A stretch of 64,000 nucleotides of DNA from Nostoc sp. FACHB-892 (GTDB lineage Bacteria > Cyanobacteriota > Cyanobacteriia > Cyanobacteriales > Nostocaceae), in assembly GCF_014698795.1 (NCBI RefSeq), contig NZ_JACJTR010000023.1:1-64000 (forward strand). Reading direction: 5' to 3'. The translations under genes and the position numbers were made by a program. Numbering within the stretch: the stretch's first letter is position 1; every line of letters starts with the position of its first letter. This document shows, one piece after another, positions 1-8,114 of this stretch. The notes under the pieces are model-generated. The model had not been told where the DNA came from, ran no database searches, and worked only from the letters and a program-made list of their open reading frames with translations.

Positions 1-1
1 A

Positions 2-166
2 ACATATATGACCAGAGTAGAAGGTGAAAATACACGTTTACGTCATTATCTGGCACGCCTACATCGCAAAACATTATGCTATTCCAAGTCAGTAGATATG
101 CTTAAATACTCAATTCGCTTGTTACTCCATTACTTGAAGTATAGAGAAATACCTGTATTTAGTTAA
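2..166 (+). CDS. IS1-family transposase, C-terminal part (cut by window edge)
   Basis: The frame is open from the window's first bases and ends with TAA at 164-166. The peptide contains ENTRLRHYLARLHRKTLCYS followed by a basic and aromatic tail. From memory of the family this is the C-terminal end of cyanobacterial IS1-type (DDE) transposases, which cut and join the ends of their own element. The upstream part lies outside the window, so it cannot be said whether the whole gene is intact or whether programmed frameshifting is used. The short basic tail after the RLRHxLARL motif supports the family call. Confidence 0.75.
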   Translation, partial: TYMTRVEGENTRLRHYLARLHRKTLCYSKSVDMLKYSIRLLLHYLKYREIPVFS

Positions 167-190
167 TTCATCCCGCATTTATGCAACGCC
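167..190 (+). mobile_element. Probable right end of the IS1-type element
   Basis: Immediately after the transposase stop lies a sequence whose reverse complement starts GGCGTTGCATAAATGC. From memory, terminal inverted repeats of cyanobacterial IS1 elements begin in a similar way. The left end is outside the window, so neither the inverted-repeat match nor a target duplication can be checked. The boundary is an inference. Confidence 0.4.
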
Positions 191-1035
191 AAAATTCGAT
201 GTCCTCTGACTAACGAGACGATATCTTCGTTCTACAGTTCTATCAAACGGATGAGTTATATCATGTCCGCTTAAAGACTGATCATGAAGATCACAGGAAG
301 CAGGGAAATGACCCCATCAATAACGGACTTCCAAATAAAAAAATAATCAATCGCTTTGGTGAGCAAGTAAAGCAGAGGAAGTAGAGGAAGCAGGGCAAAA
401 AGAAATCGGACAGTCCTATTGGACGCAGGAATTGAGTAATTTAATTTTTGGATGTCCCTAACGACTGTGGAATGAAGGGGGGGACATAACTTTGAGTTCC
501 CCGATCCACTTGGGGTACGTTCACTGACCATCTGCTTTCTTGGCTCTTTTTCAATACTCTACACCCGTCCCGAAACGGTTTGGCAAGGGAAAATGATTTT
601 TAGCTAGCTTCCTGTAGGCGGTGGGAAACCACTGGCCAGGTAAGTTTTCTCCCATTTCTCAATGTTTATTGATAAACTTAATACTGAGCATTTTTTTAAC
701 ATTATATTAAGAAATAGCTACTTAAAGAATGGTAGATGCCAAAATCTATGAAAATAGCGTTTAATTAAATTGCTAATTTCTTACTTGCTTCCTTATGCTT
801 GCATTATCTTTTGTTTACATGATTTTGTTACTACCTTTACATTATCCCTTAATTGTAAGTGTGGCATAATACACGATATATATACTTCTTAGTTAAAAAT
901 GCGTAGTATTATGCTTGGTATTTAGAGAAAAACTTCATCAAAATTACCTATTTAACACTTTTAAGTAAAAATTTATAGAGTAGAATAACTGAAATATTAC
1001 TCAAATATTTTTAAAATTCAAACCAGGATTTTTTA
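191..1035. other. Gene-free stretch with low-complexity and dispersed repeat sequence
   Basis: No convincing gene was found. A purine-rich block at about 372-395 and the segment at about 508-545 resemble the dispersed repeat found again at about 45836-45876 (both contain a CCACTT..GGNTACG..CAGTGA/CACTGA-like core). The 86-codon minus frame across 271-531 mostly reads through this repeat and is not supported. The rest is AT-rich and may hold the promoter of the following gene. Confidence 0.5.
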
Positions 1036-1539
1036 ATGATCAGCTTAAGTAATTCGGAAAACGGCACAGCTAGAAGCACAACAGCCACTAACAGGCTGGC
1101 AAGAGCGATGATGGTTTCTGCTGGGGAATTCTCGCTGATATTAGCCTGTTGTAACTGTGTTGAAAGGCAGCAGCACGTGCTGAATGTGCTAACAGAATTT
1201 TCATCAGCAGACATACACGAAATTATACTCTCACCTGCGGCAGACACTTTGTATACAGCTATTACAAATGGAATTGGTGCTACTCAACCCGAAGCTTTGA
1301 TGGTACGAGGTTTAGAATCTGTAGCCGACATCAACCAACTCATCATCAGTACCAATATCATGCGAAATGAGTTTCGGAAACAGTTTCGGTTTCCGTTGGT
1401 ATTGTGGGTAAATGATGAAATTCTGTGCAAACTAGTCTGGCTAGCACCCGATTTTAAAGACTGGGCAGCCACTACCATTAGATTTGATGTACCTAACAAT
1501 CAGTTAGTTGAAGCTGAACAGCAAGCCATCAGCGCTTAA
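1036..1539 (+). CDS. Hypothetical protein; probably a truncated N-terminal module of a larger TPR/NTPase protein
   Basis: 167 codons from ATG, with AGG placed eight bases upstream. The protein has no signal peptide or membrane segment. Its core (about residues 30-155) reads FSLILACCNCVERQQ, then EALMVRGLESV, then FPLVLWVNDEILCKLVWLAP. From memory, this is the pattern of an N-terminal module in large Nostoc proteins that continue into an NTPase domain or tetratricopeptide repeats. Here the frame stops soon after that module and nothing downstream resembles the rest, so a decayed or stand-alone module is likely. An IS end lies about 850 bases upstream. No function is assigned. Confidence 0.5.
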   Translation: MISLSNSENGTARSTTATNRLARAMMVSAGEFSLILACCNCVERQQHVLNVLTEFSSADIHEIILSPAADTLYTAITNGIGATQPEALMVRGLESVADINQLIISTNIMRNEFRKQFRFPLVLWVNDEILCKLVWLAPDFKDWAATTIRFDVPNNQLVEAEQQAISA

Positions 1540-2008
1540 TATTGGCTGAAATTACTTGCAAAATCTTGTACATACTAGGTTGAGTCAAGCAAAATTTAAG
1601 CTACATTCTGTCACATTATTTTATAAAATTTCTTTTATTGAACCCTCACTTACCAGAGTTACGCAAAAGCATTGTAAGCTTTCCTGGCAAGTTATTTTTC
1701 TAAACAGGGGTGTGGATTCTCTTCTCCAACAAACTGTTCATAATAATGAATTCTGATGAGCTTCTGAGTTCTTGCTTGATTGCCGTTGGGCTATAAAACG
1801 TTTTGATTGAGTGCATTTTCATCCAAAATTTCTATATAACGGTTCCCGCATAGGTAAAGTACAGAAAAAATCGCTATAAGGAACAAAAAATCACTACGTT
1901 AGCGTCTTGTCTTTATATCTGTGTCAGAAGACAAGTACTAAGTTAATTACAACCGGCCAATTTCTGGAATTATATACTTTATTGTCTATTAGTGACTAGA
2001 TACTATTT
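1540..2008. other. Intergenic, nothing recognised
   Basis: AT-rich. The short plus-strand frame at 1556-1756 has no recognisable features and codes mainly for low-complexity residues. No hairpin terminator or repeat stands out. Confidence 0.4.
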
Positions 2009-2947
2009 ATGAGTTATATAACTCTTAGCAAAGATTCCTATCTTACTATGAAATTCATGCTGAAAAACTACTTTAACGTTAATCAAACGCGAATTTTCGC
2101 TGCTTTGATTCTGACTGGAATTTTGTCTGTAGCTAGCGGTTTAACACTTGTCAAAGGTGCTACGGGCGCTTCTGCGAAATTATCGCTAGAAACAAGCAAT
2201 GAAGTTCTCAAAGAGAGTATTAAACCAAACGGCTTACTACGTCCAGTAGCTAATGCGGTGTCAGATACATTACCCGCATCTGTAAAAAATGCTGTTTTAC
2301 AAGCCGCCTCTAAACGTTTACAACAGCCAATTTCTCAGCTAACAATCATTGAGGCTCAACAGCAGACTTGGAGAGATGGCTGTTTAGAATTAGCTAATGC
2401 TGATGAATTCTGTACCCAAGCTTTGGTACCGGGTTGGCGGGTGGTTGTAGGAATTGGTGACCAAACCCTGGTTTATCATACCAATCAAACAGGTTCCGCA
2501 CTCAGGCTGAATGAAAAGGCTAGCTCAAGTCCACTGTCCCCTGTGCAAATTCCAGTCAGTGAGTTACCACCACCGTTACCTGGATATATAGTATTTCGAG
2601 AAATTTCCAGTGGTGGTTTTATTGGCAGAACTTACGAGACTGTTTTGCTCAAAGATGGACAATTAATTCGGGTACGGATTGGTGATGCCAATGATTCTGA
2701 ACGTAGTGTTCGCCGCGTTCCTGTGCAACAGGTGCAAAAATTTGTGCGATCGCTAAAACGTTCTCAATTTAGTCAATTCAAAAATCTGAGGTACCCAGCC
2801 CCCAGTGGTTCTGCTGATTTTATTACTTACACTCTTACTAGCCTTGAGGGTACGGTTGAGTATAACGATATTTCTCAAAATAACCTGCCAAAGAATTTAC
2901 AAGCAGCAGTCAAAGCCTGGAATCAACTCATAGCCAGCGCCAAATAA
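2009..2947 (+). CDS. Conserved cyanobacterial secreted or membrane-anchored protein of unknown function
   Basis: 312 codons. A single hydrophobic segment (about residues 29-51) follows a basic stretch and suggests a signal peptide or N-terminal anchor, so the rest is probably periplasmic. The ATG at 2048 (MKFMLKN) would give a more typical signal peptide and is an alternative start; neither has a strong ribosome site. The mature part carries two cysteines (in DGCLELANADEFC) that could pair, then a hydrophilic C-terminal half. I recall similar unknowns in cyanobacteria but no named domain. The GHL10 hydrolase gene follows 95 bases downstream on the same strand, so co-transcription is possible. 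Confidence 0.6.
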   Translation: MSYITLSKDSYLTMKFMLKNYFNVNQTRIFAALILTGILSVASGLTLVKGATGASAKLSLETSNEVLKESIKPNGLLRPVANAVSDTLPASVKNAVLQAASKRLQQPISQLTIIEAQQQTWRDGCLELANADEFCTQALVPGWRVVVGIGDQTLVYHTNQTGSALRLNEKASSSPLSPVQIPVSELPPPLPGYIVFREISSGGFIGRTYETVLLKDGQLIRVRIGDANDSERSVRRVPVQQVQKFVRSLKRSQFSQFKNLRYPAPSGSADFITYTLTSLEGTVEYNDISQNNLPKNLQAAVKAWNQLIASAK

Positions 2948-3042
2948 TAAACCTCAGCATGAATAGCGATTGTTTTAGCGCTTACAATCGAAACGATCGC
3001 TATTTATGCTGATTGTTCATACTTTGATGATGTTTGTAGCAA

Positions 3043-4299
3043 ATGATGAAAAGGTTTGTAAAGTGGTGTGTTGAGTTTCCTTTTTGGTGGAATACTCCCC
3101 AAAGCAGAAAGTCTCTTTTGTTTGCCGTTATAGCTACCTTGAGTGTGGTAGCTACGGTGATGCTATCGTTCCCATTGAACGCTCAGATTACCCTGCCGCA
3201 AACGCCAGCATCTGAGTTAAGAGGAGTATGGTTAACAAATATTGATAGTGATGTACTATTTGAGCGCGATCGCCTCAAGGCATCTTTGCAACGACTTGAC
3301 GAACTTAATTTTAACACCATATATCCGGCGGTTTGGAATTGGGGATATACATTGTATCCCAGCAAGGTTGCACAAAAAGTTATTGGGCGATCGCTTGATC
3401 CTACACCCGGTTTAAAAGGGCGAGATATCCTCAAAGAAATTGTTGATGTGGGACATCAAAAAGGGTTAACAGTGATTCCCTGGTTTGAATTTGGCTTCAT
3501 GGCACCAGCAGATTCTCTATTAGCTAAAAATCGCCCCCAATGGCTCACCAGTCGCAGCGACGGGACTCGGATTGTTAAAGAAGGGACGCATAATCGTGTT
3601 TGGCTAAATCCTTTCCGTCCAGAAGTACAACAATTTATTCAAGATTTAATTGTTGAAATTGTCAGAAACTACAATATTGATGGTATTCAATTTGATGACC
3701 ATTTTGGCTTACCATCAGAATTAGGGTACGATGCCTATACAGTGGCACTTTACAAAAAAGAACACCGTGGTAAAGCTCCCTCCAAAAACTCTAAAGATCC
3801 AGAATGGGTGCGCTGGAGAGCTAATAAAATTACTGAGTTTATGAAGCGGGTATTTACAACCATCAAAGCTACTAAAAAAAATTGCATAGTTTCTGTTGCT
3901 CCTAATCCTCAGCGTTTTTCCTACGAATACTTTTTAGCAGACTGGCAGAAGTGGGAACGGATGGGAATCATTGAAGACTTAGTTTTGCAGATATATCGGG
4001 ATGATTTAAATGTTTTTGTTAGCGAATTGGAATATCCAGAAGTGAAAGCGGCAAAGGCCCATATTCCAGTGAGTGTGGGTATTCTGGCTGGGTTGAAAAA
4101 TCGATCTGTACCGATGCAACAGATTCAGACACAAGTGCAAAAAGTACGCGATCGCAATTTTGCCGGAGTCTCTTTCTTTTTTTATGAAACCCTTTGGAAC
4201 ATGAGCAAAGAAAAGCCTCAAGAGCGTCAAACTGCCTTCCAGAAAATTTTCCCCACACCAACGGCTTACCCAAATTTGCTTGCAGGTTGGAAACCATAG
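3043..4299 (+). CDS. GHL10-type glycoside hydrolase (family 10-like, DUF187)
   Basis: 418 codons. A basic N-terminus and one hydrophobic helix (about residues 25-46) followed by NAQ indicate export. The mature domain begins with ELRGVWLTNIDSDV and contains NFNTIYPAVWNWGYTLYPS, PWFEFGFM, VWLNPFRPEVQQF and DGIQFDDHFG. These are the signature blocks of the GHL10/DUF187 TIM-barrel family, and the acidic residues of IQFDDHFG lie where the barrel's active site is expected. Members are thought to act on cell-wall or extracellular glycans; the substrate here is unknown. Length fits a single-domain member. Confidence 0.85.
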   Translation: MMKRFVKWCVEFPFWWNTPQSRKSLLFAVIATLSVVATVMLSFPLNAQITLPQTPASELRGVWLTNIDSDVLFERDRLKASLQRLDELNFNTIYPAVWNWGYTLYPSKVAQKVIGRSLDPTPGLKGRDILKEIVDVGHQKGLTVIPWFEFGFMAPADSLLAKNRPQWLTSRSDGTRIVKEGTHNRVWLNPFRPEVQQFIQDLIVEIVRNYNIDGIQFDDHFGLPSELGYDAYTVALYKKEHRGKAPSKNSKDPEWVRWRANKITEFMKRVFTTIKATKKNCIVSVAPNPQRFSYEYFLADWQKWERMGIIEDLVLQIYRDDLNVFVSELEYPEVKAAKAHIPVSVGILAGLKNRSVPMQQIQTQVQKVRDRNFAGVSFFFYETLWNMSKEKPQERQTAFQKIFPTPTAYPNLLAGWKP

Positions 4300-4349
4300 A
4301 AATGTAGGAAGTAGAGAGTGGGGAGATGGGGAGAATTCTTCAAACTCTT

Positions 4350-4403
4350 GTAGAGACGCGATTAATCGCGTCTCTACTCCAAATGCGATTAATCGCGTCT
4401 CTC
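4350..4403. repeat. Perfect 28-bp palindrome plus a partial second copy
   Basis: Positions 4350-4377 form a perfect palindrome with arms GTAGAGACGCGATT. A second partial copy (GCGATTAATCGCGTCTCT) follows at about 4384-4401 and runs up to the stop codon of the convergent gene. The element fills the gap between two convergent genes, so its hairpins may serve as a two-way terminator. Palindromes of this type are dispersed in Nostoc genomes, by my recollection. Confidence 0.7.
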
Positions 4404-5884
4404 TATCCTATTCCCAAACGCCCAGCCAAGCCAGGAGTTAAGGGTAGAAGGGTACTAATCATCAAGAATAGAGCCAAAAGACCCAAAGCGGCTCTAGCGT
4501 CATCGGGTTCAGTGATTTCATTTAAGCTGGGGCGTTCTTGATCTCGTTGCAAGAAGAAAATCACGATCGCCCAGTACATAGCAAGAGTATTACCGAGAGA
4601 CACTAGCGCCAGTAAAATTAAAGTTGCTACTGTTGCTCGTCCTGCGGTTTTGCGTCCATAAATCGCCTGAACAATACGCCCACCATCGAGTTGTCCTGCT
4701 GGCATTAAGTTCAAAGCGTTAATTACTAACCCCAGCCAACCAATTATCACTAAGGGATGAACACTTACCAGGGATGACTGCAACGCCGAACCAAGGACAA
4801 CTCGCGCCAAACTTCCCACCAAAATCGACCCTTGGAAAAACTGATTGGGCAATTGAAATAAACTACCTGGGTGGGAAAGCAGCAAGCCCGTTACCAGCAT
4901 TAACAAAGAGACAATACCACCTGCGGCTGGCCCTGCCAAGGCGATATCAAATAGTACCTTGCGGTTGGGTAACAAAGATTCAAAGCGGGTAATTGCACCA
5001 AAAGAACCAATTTGCACAGCTGGTAAAAAGAAGGGCCAGCTAAGGCGGATTTTGTGACGCTGGGCAAGTAACCAATGACCGATTTCGTGAACTACTAAAA
5101 TCGCAAATATCCCAGCGCCTATGGGCAAAGCTTCTTGAAATCGCTCTGGATTGGCAAAGAAATCAAAATTCAGTAGTAATCCCGCAGCTTCTAAACTTGT
5201 GGCAATGGTCGCTATCAACAGAATACCTGCAAAAGCTTTTTGCGATAACAACATTGGCCGGGGATCATTGCGACTCGGCAGGACAATCACCACTGGTTTG
5301 CCGTCTGTATTTTCCACTAAAAACAAGCGATATTGATCGCCAAGGCGTTGCCGCAAACTTGCAGTTAGACGGTTGTGAGTCTCTTCTGGTTCGCCCCGCA
5401 AATTGCCTTTAAAAATGGCTCCATCTTGGTAAGCGATCGTTTCTGTAGCAAAAAACGTATCGATACCGAAAATACCTTTAACTACATTTAAGTCTTCTTC
5501 TGGTATCGGCGGTATCTCTGGTTTCAATTCTGCTGCTGTTGGTTGTGGGGATTTCGCTTCAAGTAAAGAATCAGCGGCGATTCTGTCTGTTGCGCGTTGC
5601 TTAAGGATGGCATCTTGCCCAGCTGCGCGTAACTGGCTGCCTAAGTAGATGTACAATCCTGCGGAAGTCACTACTAAGAACAATATACCCGCTATATTGA
5701 TGTAAATCCCTGCGGCAAACAATCCAAAAAATAGGAGCCAGGGAGTCATCAACACCACAGACTGTAACCAGGCTAAGATTCCCAGTTTACCAAAAGGTCT
5801 GGCGCGATAAAAGCCCCAGCCCAAAATGCCTAAAGCTAACAGTAGGATTGCCGCCAGGATAGAAGTTTCTGATAAAGTAAACAT
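4403..5884 (-). CDS. Site-2 protease family (M50) intramembrane metalloprotease, EGY-like
   Basis: Start placed at ATG 5884, giving 493 residues. It is preceded by AAAGG at seven bases and begins MFTLSETSIL; the open frame continues 50 codons further upstream without resembling the family. Several N-terminal membrane segments precede a soluble region (about 90-210) and the protease core. That core has HEIGH near residue 266, which gives the zinc-binding histidines and catalytic glutamate, and NLMPAGQLDGG supplies the second zinc ligand motif. The order matches plastid EGY proteins and their cyanobacterial relatives, which cleave membrane proteins in or near the bilayer. The substrate is unknown. 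Confidence 0.9.
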   Translation of the reverse strand: MFTLSETSILAAILLLALGILGWGFYRARPFGKLGILAWLQSVVLMTPWLLFFGLFAAGIYINIAGILFLVVTSAGLYIYLGSQLRAAGQDAILKQRATDRIAADSLLEAKSPQPTAAELKPEIPPIPEEDLNVVKGIFGIDTFFATETIAYQDGAIFKGNLRGEPEETHNRLTASLRQRLGDQYRLFLVENTDGKPVVIVLPSRNDPRPMLLSQKAFAGILLIATIATSLEAAGLLLNFDFFANPERFQEALPIGAGIFAILVVHEIGHWLLAQRHKIRLSWPFFLPAVQIGSFGAITRFESLLPNRKVLFDIALAGPAAGGIVSLLMLVTGLLLSHPGSLFQLPNQFFQGSILVGSLARVVLGSALQSSLVSVHPLVIIGWLGLVINALNLMPAGQLDGGRIVQAIYGRKTAGRATVATLILLALVSLGNTLAMYWAIVIFFLQRDQERPSLNEITEPDDARAALGLLALFLMISTLLPLTPGLAGRLGIG

Positions 5885-6232
5885 CTCCAAACCTTTGCTA
5901 TTGAGACTAAGCCAGAACAAGTCCGGTATTGCAGATACACTTATTAATGTATAACGCCGCCTGTAGTCTGCCCAAATTATCCCCCTTTGAGTGGACGTAG
6001 CCCAACCCAGGTATCGGGCAAGTCGAACTTGCAATAGCTCTTACAGTAGATTTTGACTTAATGCATTAGTAGGTTTCAAAGGTAAGAAAGTAAATCAAAA
6101 GTTAGGGTGTGTTATGGCTTTCCTAACGCACCAGCTTTTGAGCAATTGTAAAAAGAGCGATCGCATAATATATCAATCGCTCTCTTGCCCAATAATTAAT
6201 TTGTTAAAACTGTTTTTGAGCGAAGTAGTCTT
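5885..6232. other. Intergenic with a palindromic repeat and a terminator
   Basis: Holds the promoter side of the M50 protease gene. A dispersed-type inverted repeat lies at 6106-6132 (GGTGTGTTA / TAACGCACC) and the terminator described at 6150-6183. No gene was seen. Confidence 0.5.
6150..6183 (-). terminator. Intrinsic terminator of the spore-photoproduct-lyase-like gene
   Basis: On the minus strand the arms AGAGCGAT and ATCGCTCT (6176-6183 and 6154-6161) form an 8-bp stem followed directly by a T-run (A-run at 6150-6154 on the plus strand). It lies 50 bases after the stop codon of the minus-strand gene ending at 6233. Confidence 0.75.
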
Positions 6233-7321
6233 CTAAGTCCAATACAGAATTTCAGCATTTGGAAAGCGCCTACTAATCTCATTCTCAAAAAAGCTACGCA
6301 ACGCCTTCATTGTGTCCTTCTCATAAACGTACTTCGTCCCACCAAACTTATTACGCTTGACGCTGCGTTTTGCCTCATCCATCTCTAATTTTGATTGTGG
6401 ATACCAAGTTTGTAACACTTCTTTTGACCCAGGTGTGAACCGATGCGAGATTAACTCAAAGGTAAGGTCACACTCAAAATCCAGTGCCTCGTTTATCTGG
6501 TCAAACAAACGACTATAGTGCATCTGCCAATCGTCTATCGGCATAATTGGCGCGATCACCAAGCCTACTGGATAACCGCCACCGCCGCGCTCTTGTGGTA
6601 ACGCCAGCCGTCGTAACGCATTCAGTCTGGATGCTACGGATGCTGTGCCACCTTCAAACTTACCAGAAATCGGTGCGGCATTAACACTTGTCCGACAGCG
6701 AGTATGCCCATTGTGTGGTAAATCGAGTAATCCATCCACAGCATCAAACTTCGATACCCAACGTAGATGTGCATCGCTACGAGTGCCAAAGTAACGGATA
6801 CATTCAGCAAGACTTCCAGTTAAATGCTCAATACCCAATGGGTCTGTGTAACAGCTAACTTCAAAACTTGTGTTTTTACCCTGTTGCTCGTAGTTCGCTA
6901 AGTTCTCTAATATCTGCGGTAAGTTAGCAAAAGCGCGGATGACAGGTGGCCCCGATAAGCTACCTGCTAGGTAGCAGTATTGACAGTGAGCCGGACAACC
7001 TTCGGCAAGGTGAAACTGCCAATCCGCAGAAGGTGGAATGGGACTCAGTTTAAAAGAACTGGGTGGTGCAGTAACCACCGCTAAGGTACGCTTGGCGATG
7101 TTGTAAGTATCCCGCTCAGACTCACCACGTAGTCCCTTCAGACGGTTCTGTGATAGTTCTTCTATTGGTAAGTTGAGTGACTGCACACGTGTAAGAATCT
7201 GCTGCCCCCAATCTTCATCTAGGGCAGCAGGTGTAAACAGTACCCGTTCAGGTATCCACAACCTTGGCGATCTTGTTTGTGTCTCTGATACTGAAACTTG
7301 GTCTGTAATGGTATTCAGCAA
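6233..7321 (-). CDS. Radical SAM protein, spore photoproduct lyase (SplB) family
   Basis: 362 residues. TTG start with GGAG seven bases upstream. CPAHCQYC at residues 109-116 is the CX3CX2C motif that binds the 4Fe-4S cluster for S-adenosylmethionine cleavage. FEVSCYTDPLGIEHLTGSL puts a cysteine at residue 157, which probably corresponds to the hydrogen-donating cysteine of Bacillus SplB. The family reverses the UV-induced 5-thyminyl-dihydrothymine lesion in spore DNA. Cyanobacteria do not make such spores, so the role here may be repair in dried or resting cells, or a different substrate. It is probably co-transcribed with the RemA-like gene 37 bases upstream. Confidence 0.85.
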   Translation of the reverse strand: MLNTITDQVSVSETQTRSPRLWIPERVLFTPAALDEDWGQQILTRVQSLNLPIEELSQNRLKGLRGESERDTYNIAKRTLAVVTAPPSSFKLSPIPPSADWQFHLAEGCPAHCQYCYLAGSLSGPPVIRAFANLPQILENLANYEQQGKNTSFEVSCYTDPLGIEHLTGSLAECIRYFGTRSDAHLRWVSKFDAVDGLLDLPHNGHTRCRTSVNAAPISGKFEGGTASVASRLNALRRLALPQERGGGGYPVGLVIAPIMPIDDWQMHYSRLFDQINEALDFECDLTFELISHRFTPGSKEVLQTWYPQSKLEMDEAKRSVKRNKFGGTKYVYEKDTMKALRSFFENEISRRFPNAEILYWT

Positions 7322-7358
7322 TATCTTTCTCCGTTATTTAGTTTGCTGACTTCTGCAA

Positions 7359-7715
7359 TTAATTTTCAAGGACTTGCTTAATTCGTCGCTCTAACAAATC
7401 AAGATCCAAACTACCTTCATCACGGTTAATTCGGCGCACAGTCGAATTAACATTAGCTAAATTGACCAATAAATCTTGAAGAATTTCTTGCTGCTGACGG
7501 GCTTGGGTAACTTCGCGTGGTTCCTGTACCAAATCACGTATGATAGTATCTTCAGCGCGAGAGGCGATAATTGGATCACTTTGCCCTTGAATGTGAACAA
7601 AGGTTCGCCGTCCTGGGCCTCGCTCCTCTTCTATTGGTATAACTGCTGTTACTTGGTCAGAACGCACATATTTGCCAAATCCCAAATGGACTAGCTCTGA
7701 TGAGAGTATTTTCAT
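7359..7715 (-). CDS. RemA/RemB-like (DUF370) regulator
   Basis: 118 residues. The N-terminal part (LVHLGFGKYVRSDQVTAVIP, residues 8-27) matches the start of the DUF370 family, in which Bacillus RemA is a DNA-binding activator of biofilm matrix genes. The segment RRTFVHIQGQ..PIIASRAEDTIIRDL completes the small domain. A C-terminal helical tail (about 75-118) goes beyond the typical RemA length. It lies directly upstream of the SplB-like gene in the same direction with a 37-base gap, which suggests one transcript. The target genes are unknown. Confidence 0.7.
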   Translation of the reverse strand: MKILSSELVHLGFGKYVRSDQVTAVIPIEEERGPGRRTFVHIQGQSDPIIASRAEDTIIRDLVQEPREVTQARQQQEILQDLLVNLANVNSTVRRINRDEGSLDLDLLERRIKQVLEN

Positions 7716-8114
7716 ATAATTGAAGCGTTATTTTTATGTCTTACTTAATATTGTAAAATCTAGAAAAGTGACTTGAAGCCATAGAGCATACGGGTTATAC
7801 CCAATTCAAGGTAGTAGTTTCCTTTCCCAGCTTTTGGGCTTGTTCTAAGGTTTCACCAAGCTCAATAGACTCAAGTTTTAGGTTAGAGTCCTAACTTTGG
7901 CTTGTTAAGTACAGCATTTTATTAATTTGTAGCAAATTAAATTTGGTAATACCTTACAATGCCAATGTATTGACCGCATTGTTAATGCATCCCCTTACAA
8001 TTTCAATGCTTCGGGATGCATTCTAACAGTCATGTTTCTGCAAGTTTGATTGTGAATAATACCTGCTTCAAGTTGTAAATTTATTAGTAGCCTCTTTCTA
8101 CACTGGCAGCATAT
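7716..8114. other. Intergenic between the pPIWI-RE island and the RemA-like gene
   Basis: Contains a 9-bp inverted repeat, ATGCATCCC at 7985-7993 and GGGATGCAT at 8013-8021, and two related 16-mers, CCTTACAATGCCAATG at 7952 and CCTTACAATTTCAATG at 7993, spaced 41 bases. The hairpin lies downstream of the pPIWI gene but has no T-run. The repeats could equally be regulatory for the RemA-like gene. No gene was seen. Confidence 0.45.

Noticed and set aside
271..531. 86-codon minus-strand frame with a hydrophobic stretch
   Set aside because: It runs through purine-rich repeat DNA, which reads as Leu/Pro-rich sequence, and has no ribosome site or recognisable family.
1556..1756. 66-codon plus-strand frame after the 1036 gene
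   Set aside because: Considered as a frameshifted continuation of the truncated gene, but its residues show no TPR, NTPase or other pattern.
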